Origin: Oxytricha trifallax
Taxonomy: Eukaryota > Ciliophora > Spirotrichea > Sporadotrichida > Oxytrichidae
DNA: 64,000 nt
NCBI GenBank assembly: GCA_000711775.1
Contig: ARYC01025720.1
Location: 24,528-88,527, forward strand
Direction of reading: 5' to 3'
The notes under the pieces were generated by a model that searched no databases, had not been told where the DNA came from, and worked only from the letters and a program-made list of their open reading frames with translations. Shown here one piece after another: positions 46,901 through 58,929 of this stretch. The translations under genes were made by a program, and so were the position numbers. Each line of letters starts with the position of its first letter. Position 1 is the first letter of the stretch.

Positions 46901-49860
46901 ATAAAAATAAATAAGAACCACTAACTAGTTTAAAGATTGCCTAAATTTTTTGTTTTTATTTATGAAAAAACCATGTCATCCCGATTTATTTTAAATTGTT
47001 ATATGTGTATTCATTTTAATATATAATTAATAAGAATTTATAAATTCTTTTTCTTTTAAATAATTTAATTTAACATAATTCTTTTTATATATATTAATAT
47101 TTTCTAAATAGAATTTTTTTAAAAAAACAATACCAATTGATGTTATAAGAAATCAGAAATCTTATAAACAACATCTTGTTGACCCGTTTTATACTTAATT
47201 TAAACATATCTTTTATATCAAAAATAAATATCCCATAGCAAAAAAGAGAATAATTAAATATTGTTTAAACCTATTATAGATGTTTAGTTCCTATTCCTTT
47301 ATAATTTTCATAGTATTTATTATTGGGACATATAAAAATTAAATATAAAATATATAAAAATATAATTTAATAAATAATTATGTTATAATAGATAATATAT
47401 TAAAAATAATTAAATCTTTAATTACAAATGACATGTAGATAAAATAAGGAAAACAATATATTATATTATTCAATGATATACCGTAAGCAATTAAGATTTA
47501 ATGAGGGCTAAAGAAATTTTATATTTAACAAGTAAATATAATTTTCTATGACTTAATATATAAAATACATTTAAATAATTAATTTAATTTATAGAAATTT
47601 TAAATTTATCAAAAATTTAATTAATTTATTTGTAAAAATTATACCTTAAAAATTATTTAAAGCCTTTTGATTAATAATCTTAATTATTGATATTTTGAAT
47701 CATCATTATTAACAATCAATTTTTTTTCTATGCATTTAATAGTTGTGAAACTTACCCATGTTATTATTACTATTTTCCTAAATATTTTAAATCTAACCTT
47801 AAAATACTTAAGTTGAATTGATGCCTGATATCTTTTAAATTTACATTCACAATTTCCTCAAACGTTTTTTCCCCATTAATCTTGAATATTAATATATTTT
47901 TTTATCAATAATTTTCTGATGTAAAATTTTCCTCCTAATAAATATTACGATTGATTATATCATCACTAATTTTTCATTCGAAACTTAAAGAATATTTAAT
48001 TTATATTTAAATTAAATTATATTTTTGTTATTAAATAATATATTAATATTTTTTGTAATTATTTTATTACCATTTGTTTTATAAAAACTTTTATTAAATA
48101 GGGATTTACATATTTATTTATATAAAATATTGAAACAATATAAAAATATGTGTATTTTAAGAGAATATTTTTCAATCATATTTAACAAATAATAAGAACG
48201 ATTTTAATTAAAATAACTAAAATTAAAAATATTTTTTTTTAATTTTAGTTTACAAATACTTTGTTAGTACAGTTGAATATCTACCTTTTGATAATATATT
48301 TTTGATTTTTTCCTCAATAGTAATTATAATATAACCCTATATATTTCGCTAATTAATCCCGCAATTCTTAATTTTAGCTAAATCCTATATATTGTTTATT
48401 TAACAAATACTTTCATTAGTTAAATAGTAATGATTTTTAGAAATAATTTTTCAATATAGCTTCTTCCACTTTCTTACATTATTATTTTGAATAGTTTCAA
48501 AATAAATCATTGTCAAATTATTATGGGGAGTTTATTTATATTCGTATTTTTAATTTATTCATCAAATTTTAAATGGCTAAAAGAAGAAAATTAATAAATT
48601 AATGATTAAAATTAATACAATATTTTTAATTTTATTAATAAATAAAAAATACAGAAAAAAATCTACTGATTTTAAAATTAAGAAATCTTCTAAAGAGTTT
48701 GAATCTGTTTAATTAGGCTTGGCTTTCAACCAATTTTATATCAAAAAGATTGACTTTAACCATTTAAATACCATAAAAACTACAATGAATCAGAAACTCA
48801 TTTTTATATTCAAATAATGTCCATATTTAAAAACAAATTAAAAATCTAAGAATATTGGTAACTTATATTTTTATATATAGTCTTTTTCTTTATCTCTAAA
48901 AGAAGTTAATACTTTATCTTGTTTATTGTATTAACATGAATTGATTTCACTAAAAACTCCAGATAGATTAAATCAATATTCCCAATCAATTAAGAAATTA
49001 ATAAGTATCCTCATAAATATCAGATTGAGTATGCATACTTTATCAGTGAAAACAAAAAAATACTCAAAAAATTAGTTTACAATTTAATTAAATGAAATAT
49101 TATATAAATGTAAAGTCAAACTTTTTATTAATTTAATTTTTATATTAAGCTGCTTGGATTGTTAATAAAAAATAATTTTTATTAATAATTTATAGAATGT
49201 CAGATCTTTATAAATTTTTAATTTGTATATCACTATACAAGCCTTTTACAAATGGTATAATTATTGTGATACCTTGTTAATATCATTTATTATTCTTCAG
49301 ATTTAACCCCCATTGTTTTTTACATGTCATATATTCTTTAACATATAAAATAAAAAATTTTAGAGTTAGAGAATGTTTAAATTTAATCATTTTAATGATA
49401 TTAGAATGTTTATGATATCAATATATTAGAAATTTCAATTTTATCATTTGATAATAAAGATTATTTTTTTTTAATTAATTTATAAATTGTAAGTATAATT
49501 TGCTAGTAATTTTAAAGTTATTTTATGGTATTAATTTTTAGATATAAATTTATAATATGTAAGAATATTTGAATAATTTAGACTGAGTATGATATTCTTT
49601 TTAAATAATAATTAAGGGATTATTGATCTTGAAAGTATGTGATAATAAAAATATTTTAGAATTGATAACTTTCAAATTTATTCTAAAAGATTATTGATAG
49701 ATTGTGAAAATTAATTCTAATAAATAGAGAAGAGTGGAATAAAAAGTATTATTTTTAAAAATATTTTTATAATCAATTCAAATTATATAAAAGTGTGTTG
49801 AAATTAGCGAAAAAGAAAATGAAATACAAAGACAACTTTTTAATTAATAATGACAAACTA
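43935..49860. other. AT-rich gene desert
   Basis: Nearly 6 kb of extremely AT-rich DNA between the palindromic element and the GC-rich gene. No supported feature was found. Confidence 0.5.
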
Positions 49861-49871
49861 CTTAAACTAAA

Positions 49872-50593
49872 TCACTGCTCTATTAACTTTTTAATCTCCT
49901 TAATGATAGCTTCCATAGCCTTCTCATGTTCATCTGAGTAGTTCTGATCTCTGACCTCCCGTGCCTTGGGCTCGATGACCTTCGAGAACCATCCTGCGAG
50001 TCTCCCTATCTCCGCGCTTGTCGATTGCTGAATCAGTAGAGTGAGAAGACTGCGGGGCATGAGGGGGCACCTCTGGTAGGTCTTCTTGATGAAGGATATC
50101 ACTTCTTCCTCCGATGCATCTATGACGTCTCTGAGCATGTCATGGAGCTCCAAGGTCTTCGATTGGGGTGTGGCCTTCTTGTATCCTTTGGAGTCATTCT
50201 TCTTCCAGGACAGTTCAAAATCCTTCTTGAAATGTAGAAGGAGGTCGGCGCGCTGGCTTGTTACCACCGCCTGTTCTGTTGCTCTCTTGAGTAAATCTCT
50301 CTTACTACAGTAGCATTCCTATAAGTAATACCTCAAGTCTACAAAGGAATTCAAGAGGACTGATACTCCGTTTCCGATACCACGTCCTGCATGTCTAAGG
50401 ATGATTTGCCTCTAACGATCACATTGTTCATCAAGCACCTGAGCCTGGTCACAAAGATGTGGGTTTCGGGGATGTGAAAGGGCGCGTGGCGCGCCTGCAT
50501 GCATGGCGGCAGTACATCCGTGTTCAGCTTGACATTGGAGGAGGAGAGGAAGTAAATGATGTGAGTAGACACGCGATTATCCGGAGATAACAT
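49872..50593 (-). CDS. GC-rich orphan gene, helical protein of unknown function
   Basis: Two adjoining minus-strand frames at close to 50% GC, in AT-rich desert. The 5' frame starts at ATG 50593 (MLSPDNRVSTHIIYFLSSSN, later LPPCMQARHAPFHIPETHIF). The 3' frame (ADLLLHFKKDFELSWKKNDS, EEEVISFIKKTYQRCPLMPR, IGRLAGWFSKVIEPKAREVR) ends in EKAMEAIIKEIKKLIEQ and TGA 49872. They are out of frame with each other; a GT-AG intron of about 60 nt after MQDV would join them in phase to ECYCSKRDLLKRATEQ. Gln is mostly CAG/CAA, with a single TAG, unlike the neighbouring genes. No family was recognised. It may be one MDS group of a larger gene. Confidence 0.6.
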
Positions 50594-53500
50594 TAAGGTT
50601 TAAGAGGGGATGTTTAATAATTATTACTAAGTTAGGGAAGTTAAAATAAAATTTAACTCAGATCACTCATTAATTTGGTTGCTTTTTAATTTTCGAAGGC
50701 CCTCCTATATATATATATAGATATATTGTACTATTGTTAATTTCTTAAAAGCAACCAAAGTTCTTTATAATAATAAAAATATAGAATTAATTTTAATTTG
50801 AATTTAAAATAACAACCACCTTATTCAATCACAAATCATCCTTTTATTTACACTTATAATTCTAAATTTAATTTTTATTTTGTAATTTATCTTGAATATC
50901 TATTCTAATGTCAATTTCATTTATAAACCTTATTAAAATATCTTCAATTCCTTTAGTTCTACTTATAAGTTGTCAATATTTCTATATTTTTAAAATAGTG
51001 TGACCCTTATCTTTTTAATCTTAAAAATAATTATATTAAATTTAATTTTTACTAATGAGTATATAAGCGAGAAAAATTTGTAGAAATTATATTTAATTAA
51101 TTAAATTAATAAAAAGGAATAATAGGACAAGTAGAAATGATTTTTTACTAAAACACTATGTACGAATAGATATTAAAATTTTATTGATAATAATGGGATG
51201 ATTAAAATGCTAAGAATAAGCTAATATATTAACAACTTAACCTGTAGATAAAATAATATAAATTATTTTCTTTTGTTTATTATAAGTGAATATTATAATG
51301 CAATTACCATATCTTTATATTTATAATATATACAATAAATTATTATAATTTAAATGTAATTTAAATTAGATTTATAAGTATTTTATAAAAATGTTATTTT
51401 TATTGGTTTATTAAGAAGAAAGAACCATCATATCATTTTTAAGATTATATAACTATATATCAAATACCAATTAATTCTTAAAAATTTAAAATACATCTAT
51501 TACTGTTTAATAAAATAAATAAATTAATTTATAGAAAATAATATAAAATAAACATTTTAAAAATTTTAAGAGTAAATAACAGATTTATGATAATTGTAGC
51601 AATTCTAATTTCTACAGTAAAATTATATAAGAAAAATTTTAATTTTTTAGTTTTTTTTATAATTCCCATATAATATTTAAACCTATAATATTTTTATATG
51701 CATATTATTTTTTAAAAAATATGTATTTAAAAATTTTCAAAAATTAAGTGAATAAATTAATAAGTTAATTTCTAAATATATTGATTAAATAATGACAGTA
51801 TTATTTAGAAGTCCAATTAAATTTCTTATAAGTTAATGTATAAATTTACCAATATATTTAATTATTCATTAATGCATCCTCCTGGTTTAATAGTGAATAA
51901 GATTCTGATTTCTTTTTAATAAAGCTATTGTAATTATTAATTATTTACTTAATAAAATACTATATTATAATTACATTATTGAATTAATTAAATTAAATCA
52001 ATGTATTTTGAATTGCTTAAACTTAAGAAAAATTAATTAAATTAAGTTTATTTGTAAATGATTATAAATAAAATTTCAGACTTATTATAGATTAACCAAG
52101 AATGAGTTAATTCAAATATAAATATAAAGTTTTAATACTTGATATAATTTTAATTTTACTCAATTTAATCGATTATTGGTTTTTATAAATTTAATTTACA
52201 CTTGTGTTATTTATATCTCAACTACTTATTAAAATTTAAAAGAAAGAAATTTAAGCGAAATAATATATTCTAAATAAATACAAAAATATTTGTTTTTATT
52301 TTTATTTGATTTACATTTTACATTAAGTATTATAAAATCAAAAAATAGTTTTATATATTTATTTAATGAATACTGATAAAATGACATCTCCCTGTCGTTT
52401 CACAAGAAACTTTTGATTTAACAACTTTCATTTTATTAATTCTGAATTCAGATTACCCAACCACTATCAGGGATAATACAAGTTTGATTTATTAATACGA
52501 TTTATATTTTATATGTTCATCGGAATTAAATATTTCTTTTCATAGATTAATAAACTAGTACTAAAAAGTAACATGATCAATTTAAATTGAATCTTTGATG
52601 TTAGACCCTTTTTTATTATTATAAATGTACACCAAATGTGTCTATTTTAATAATTTCTAATTATATTATTTTTTTGTATTTCAATTTAAAATGTCTAATT
52701 ATTTATATTTATAATTAAAATTCTTCCTTAATTTTTTATTTGAATGAGTGACTTTCTAGCAATTCTATCATATAATTTTATTATACATTCTTAATGTTTA
52801 ATTATAAATATTTTAACCATTAATATTTTTGATTTGATTGACATTTTAATGAGATCAATATTAAACTGCATCTAGGTTTTATTGATAGAGTATAAATTAA
52901 TAAATTTTATTAATATAATTCATTTATATTTTTTTCAATATTAATATTTTTCATATTAAAATTTTATAATATAATTACAAAGAATAAGCTATAGATTTTT
53001 ATTCAATAATTTTATTATATTTTATTTACATCAATATTCATAAATTATTTTTGAGATTTTTTAAATAAAAATATTAATAATATTTAATTATTACTAATGT
53101 TTGTTTTTTTAAATAACAATAAATATATAATTTGTTTATTTTATTTTTAATTATTTTATGTTTAAATAATCTTTAATTACTTTTCAATATGCTATCAATA
53201 TAAATTTTCCTCCTTTTTATTCATAAATTAGTGAATTAAATGTTGCTTTAATCAATCAACCCTTTATTATTAAGTTTTCTTCATCCCTTTGAAATTAGTA
53301 CTCTAGTTAATTCATTTCAAGACCCATAACAATCAAAGAATATGATTACTTCCATCAAAATAAATTGCTTAACCCCTTTTTATTATAAATTGTTGATATT
53401 TATGAATCACTTATTTCTTCATAGAGTTACCCTTAATGAATAAATCGAAGGAGAACTTCCCTCTTTAATGTAATATTTTTATGTATTGAAATGTCTAAGC
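50594..53500. other. AT-rich gene desert
   Basis: About 2.9 kb without a supported gene. It contains one copy (about 51001-51090) of a diverged repeat also found near 56757-56840. Confidence 0.5.
51001..51090 (+). repeat. Copy 1 of a dispersed AT-rich repeat
   Basis: It shares TAATCTTAAAAATAATTAT, GAGTATATAAGCGAGA and the following A/T-rich block with 56757-56840 in the same order and orientation. No borders or coding capacity could be defined. Confidence 0.55.
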
Positions 53501-53749
53501 GATTAGAGTAATTGTCAAAATAAATATCATTGAAAATGATTGATTTTGAAAAAAAATTAATAAACTATTATATTAAGAAATATAATTTATTTTTAAAAAA
53601 TCAAATTTCTATATTTTACAAAATTTGTATACTTTGGTTATTAAAACTCAAGAAAGCAATCATTTATATGGTAGTTGTTATTGAGCATAAAACAAAAGTA
53701 GAAGTTCAATCTAAGCAAGGATATTGTGTCCAAAGAGTTCATTGAGTGT

Positions 53750-53980
53750 TATTGTATTGTTTTTATAAAGAGGCTCTAAAGTGCCAAGTTTACCACTTTC
53801 CAAGTTTTGGAAGAAAATATTCAAGAACTATCACATTAACAAGACCATTAGTAAAATGTGTCTAGCACCGAATGCTAGAGATTAGTTGTCCAAGGATCAT
53901 GTTTTGGTTTTATGCAGAATATCCAAGTTCAAAGATTCTAGTTAGTTCTTATAGGTTGAATGTCTCCTCTTATTCTAAAG
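53750..53980 (+). pseudogene. Possible orphan MDS
   Basis: A less AT-rich stretch with a protein-like frame (SLPLSKFWKKIFKNYHINKT, SKMCLAPNARDQLSKDHVLV, CRISKFKDSSQFLQVECLLL) using TAG for Gln. It has no start and no recognisable family. It could be an MDS or a decayed gene piece. Confidence 0.3.
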
Positions 53981-53999
53981 TAATAAGCAGCAATTTATA

Positions 54000-56900
54000 A
54001 ATAAATATAGTACTATAGCTAAAACTAATATTTGATTATATTTCAAGACTAAATATTTTTATTTCTATTTTCCTTTAGCTAATTGATTCAATTATTTTTC
54101 ATAAATTAATTTCACAATTAATCAAGGAATTAAACATGATAAAAGTAGGTATTTAATTATAAACTGACTATAAAATTTAAATTATAATGTTTTAGCAAAA
54201 CATCTTATCAATTCAATACCAATTTTATCTAATTTTTGTACCCTATTTATATTTTATTTTCAATTATATAATTTTAGTATTTAGGAATCTACTGAGTTCT
54301 CATTGAATTATCCTGGTATTAGATTTATTATTTTTTACATTATATAGTTGGGCTTTAATTTACACTTTATATTATAAATTGATTAAAAAGATTTTTAGAC
54401 ATATAATAGTTTATGTTTATTGAATTGTTATTCAATTTAATTAATATAAAAATATTCTAAGTAAAATAATAAATAAAAAAAATACTTTAGAAAGTAAATT
54501 AAAAAGGAAATGTCAGATATTACTGTACTATAATTGCATATATATTAAGTTAATTGATTTTAATTAACCAGTCTTAATAACTAACTTAATAAATTAAAAA
54601 TTTTTTAATGCTATTAGTTATTTGAGTTAAAACACAGAAAAACTTTTTTAAATTAACAATTTATTTATTTTTATATACCCGAATCTAATTATTATTTATG
54701 AATTAATTTTTCATTTAATAATTTACTGTTAGTATATTTATAATAATCCCTTATAATTATTCAATGCTATTTTACTTTCTATATATTTAATCCATTAAAT
54801 TTATTTAGGCCTAATTTATTATTTTTTGTTTTTTATTTTTATTAAGGCTCATTTCATCTAAATTTTATTTCCATATCTGTAAAGCATTAAATTATGCACT
54901 TGAATTTAATAGGTGGAATTGTTCCTTATTCTAAACTTTTTAAGTTCTATTTAATTGACTTTACTGAAAACAGTTTGATTTTGTTTAAATTTCCTGATCA
55001 TTATAATGTAATTTACATAAAAGAAAATTTAAGTATTAAAAAAGAAATAATATATACAATTATTTGTAAAAATTTAACAATTATATAAATTACTGTTAAT
55101 ACTATAAATTAAAAAAATCTAAATAAAACACCATTAGATAATTAAGAATAAATATTGGAGTTAAAAAGATTAATAAAATTAATATATAATTATTTTTGGC
55201 ATGAATTTCATATAAATACCATGGCTCGGATAATTGTCTCTCTAAAATAAACCTATCAGGGATCGTAAATTTGTCTTAGCATATTTATAATTAATTTCAG
55301 GCATTCCTAACTTATTTCAATTTAATTAATCCTTGCCCTTAATTTTTAATTGACTAACGGGATTATAATATTTTGAATAGATTCTATTATTTAAAAAGGA
55401 TAATATCATTTAATAATATGCAAAAGAATATACTCAAAATTTAATTCTTAAAAATCAGATGTTTATTTATAATAACTTTTGCTTTAAATGCCGCTATCCC
55501 TTAATAGCTCAATATCTAAAAGAACCTTAATTGATATTTTGTAGATTGTCCAATTTACTTATGTAAACATACTCTCAATTCTTAGGCAGGGATTAAATAT
55601 TCCAAATAATTTATTTAATTTAACTACATTTTTATCTTAGTATTTACCATTTATTATATAAACTATACTTCTAAAGTCATTGTACCCTGAATGTTATTTT
55701 ATCAATTAAAGTATCAATCAAAAGGAGTTTATAAATAATGAGTTTATAAATAATAAAGGGATTAAAACAATATATCACTTTATCAATTTTCATATTGTTA
55801 TAATTAAATATAGATTGTAATAGATATATAATATTAAAGCCCTCATTTTATAAAATAAAGATTTCCTTTTGAAATTTTAAAAGCATTTTTTATTACTATA
55901 TCAAATTAATAAACCAATTGAAATCTCATCTATGCAATGATTTTTTAAATCTTCCTATTTTTAAAAACCTTTAATTCCTTATTATCATCATATAAAAATT
56001 ATGATATTGTAGTAAACAAATATAAATCCAGTAAAACTTATGAGCTCTTTAATAACTTAAATATCGTTTGTATCAATTATTTAATAAAAAATCAATAAAT
56101 TTTGTTGAAGTTTTAATTTTAAATTGTTCCAGAGTTGTTCTTCCTATCTCATATAACCTTTAACCAATTAATATATATCATTAAAAATCACTATATCATA
56201 AAGTCAACAATGTCAATCATTTAAAAATAAATTAGAATAAATTGTATGAATAAAATATTTGCTTGTTTTAATTATAAAAAAAAGTTAATTTATCATGAAA
56301 ATTATTTATAGGTAATTAATATGTTATTTATTATTAATATTTTATGGACTATATTGGAAGTATTATTTAAAGAAATTATTATTTCTAATATAAAATATAA
56401 ATTTTTGGTAAAATTAATAAATTTTTAATCATGAGATATTTGATTTGCCATTCCATACTTTTTTACATTCCCAATTTAATTTTTTTTATTTCTAGTTTTA
56501 CAATTCAATAAATCAAATTATCTTGCACCTGCATTGTCATTGTATTTTTTAAATCAAGAATTTATATTGTTAACTTAATCTTATTTTATTTAATATCTTT
56601 TCTATTACAAATATTTGTTCATCTTACATCTCGTAATCCATTAAAAAAATTAGTAATGTCAAAAATTCATTAATAAAAACTTTGAATCTTTCATTATTAC
56701 TAATTATACTGAAAAATAGTTAAGGGTATCTTGTTTGCAATTTCTCAATTTGTGAATAACCCTTATAATCTTAAAAATAATTATAGAATATTTCTTTTTA
56801 CTTATGAGTATATAAGCGAGAGAAAATTGAGAAATTATAATTAAATAAATTAAAATTAATAATAAGGGAAACTAATCATAGGCATTAATTGATAAAATAT

Positions 56901-58330
56901 AAGAAATTTATATAAAAATAAATCAAACAGCTTTATTAAATCAATATGGGATAAAGAATGCAAATAAAATAGATAATATCATTACAAATTATTTGATAAT
57001 GGATTAAAGTAAACCTATTGTCAGCAATTTAAATAAAATTTAATTATTAAAAATGAAATTATTAATTAATTAGATTAAAGTGATTATATCTAATTTCTAA
57101 ATGAATAACATAAAATTGTATAAATTATACATACAATATATATCTCATTTTTTTATATTATAGAAAATAATAAGTATAAATAATTGCGTAAAAGATGTTT
57201 ATAAAAATATTTTATTGCTTGCATTAATTATATTCATATTTTATAAATATAATTTTAAATATAAATTAATCAATGTGATTTACAACTAATGATCAATCTA
57301 GCTTGTTCTTTTTAAGATTATACTAATAAATTATATATTCATGTGTAATTATCAATTAATTTTATAAAACATTTGTTAATTTGATGATAAAGTTTAAGAT
57401 AAATTACTTTATTTATTTATTTATTTATTTAAAATAAATCAAATTTCTATTTAATTGCAGGTTAGTATTTAATTTTTATATTTATTTAATTGAAATATAA
57501 GTTAAATTGATATTTGATGGTTCCAATATTTACTACAATAATTAAACTATGAGAAAAAATTATAAATAATTTAAAAATGTTAAACTAATTATTTCCATTG
57601 AAAGTAAAATAAATTGTCAAAATTTTCTTACAACTAGACGCATTTTAGTAAAAAAAACAAATAAATTATATGCTAATTTTATATTGAATTAATATAAAAG
57701 AATAATTTGTAAGAATTATAAAAGTTAGAGATATTTGAAAAGTAAATAAATTAATTGATAATTAAATATTATTTGTATTATTAGCAATTAAACTTTGAGA
57801 ATTTATTATGTTATGCTAGTTCTTTATTTGTACCCAAATATTTTTCTTTAATTAGCATCATAATTTTTATTTTTAATTATTAATATCATTTGGAAGAAGT
57901 TTCGTTTTTATAGATTTATAAAAATAAATGTGTAAATATTTAATTACATTTTAAAGTATGAATATTTTTAAATTAAATTAGATGGTAAAAAGTATTCCTC
58001 TTGTAATTTACTACTTTGATAAATATATCATTTATTTTTTCTAAAATATTCCCGTTATTTATTTCAATTTCTCTTAGAGTGTATCTCAAAAAAGAATAAT
58101 AATTTTACTTTTAATATTATGTTTTAACTTACGATTGAACTCAGTAAATTATACCTTTTTATTGTATAACTTGGTATACCATTCACTATTACAAGAATAA
58201 GTTGGTTATGTAGCAATTACAATACAAAATTTAAGTTAATCAATTCTTAATAATTGTAAGAAAAAGTTATAATTATAATTATATACTAGGGATAGCAAAT
58301 TTAAAATGTATATTTGATAAATTTTGTATA
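54000..58330. other. AT-rich gene desert
   Basis: About 4.3 kb with no supported gene. It contains copy 2 of the dispersed repeat (56757-56840) and an ATTT microsatellite near 57409-57433. Confidence 0.5.
56757..56840 (+). repeat. Copy 2 of a dispersed AT-rich repeat
   Basis: It matches 51001-51090, including TAATCTTAAAAATAATTAT and GAGTATATAAGCGAGA, with small indels in between. Confidence 0.55.
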
Positions 58331-58407
58331 TTTTTTAGATAATGCCATAATTGAATAAAAGCGTAAATAGTGAATCTAATGTTTTTGAAGCGATACAGCA
58401 TGGATGA

Positions 58408-58673
58408 ATGGAAAATGAGCTTTAAATAATTTAGACAATTGTTTATATTTTAACTAATGCAGGAGTTCCTAAAGAACTTTTACTATTTGCTAGGGAAATA
58501 ACAGCTGTAAAAATTAATAGGATTATCAGCTCTTCATCTCTTTTAATAATCTGTTGATAAATAATTTAAGTTATCATCAAATAATCCTATTGATGCGTAA
58601 TAGAACAGAAAAAGGTGTTACGAAAGAGATTTGCCAAATCCACTCGTAGCATCATTTAAGATAAATAACTTGA
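58408..58673 (+). CDS. Small ORF interrupted by an IES-like segment
   Basis: From ATG 58408 the frame reads MENELQIIQTIVYILTNAGV, then KELLLFAREITAVKIN. A segment of 83 nt flanked by TAATAG (58515-58520, 58598-58603) interrupts it; excision continues RTEKGVTKEICQIHSQHHL to TGA 58671, 60 residues in all. The frame extends upstream to ATG 58342 but across a TGA at 58405, directly before the chosen start. It could be a small gene or part of a larger one. Function unknown. Confidence 0.4.
58515..58597 (+). other. IES-like segment, pointer TAATAG
   Basis: An 83-nt insert with TAATAG at both edges; removal restores the frame of the small ORF and deletes TGA codons. Confidence 0.45.
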
Positions 58674-58709
58674 AAGATATAAGAAATTAGAATTAATAAT
58701 TAAGTAAAA

Positions 58710-58887
58710 ATGAATAAAAATAATGGCAGATATCTGGCAGCTGGTTACTCAACAAAATTTGTAAGTTACAAAAACATATCTAAACTTTTTTATATTTTAG
58801 CAATACTTGACAGCAGAAATCACGAAGGCAGACGACAGAGAGTTCAGAAGACATCAGAAAGAATTGCATAAACTCTAATAAGAATGA
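58710..58887 (+). CDS. Small spliced ORF, partial
   Basis: Exon 58710-58760 (MNKNNGRYLAAGYSTKF) is joined over a 40-nt GTAAGT...TTTTAG intron (58761-58800) to 58801-58887 (QYLTAEITKADDREFRRHQK, ELHKLQQE), ending in TGA 58885. The same frame goes on sensibly after the TGA (PVGAQYQGGWQEK). No family was recognised; it is probably an MDS fragment, possibly of the same gene as the ORF just upstream. Confidence 0.4.
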
Positions 58888-58929
58888 CCAGTAGGAGCTT
58901 AATATCAAGGAGGGTGGTAAGAAAAGGTA

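Noticed and set aside
53530..53745. 71-codon plus-strand frame in the desert
   Set aside because: It is mostly Lys/Ile/Tyr/Asn from AT-rich sequence with no conserved pattern; only the following less AT-rich stretch looks like a coding fragment.
54894..55088. 64-codon plus-strand frame in the desert
   Set aside because: Low-complexity AT-driven composition, no neighbouring coding signal and no family resemblance.
58342..58407. TGA at 58405 as a sense codon in the small ORF
   Set aside because: An ATG follows directly at 58408, so a normal start after the TGA is the simpler reading.
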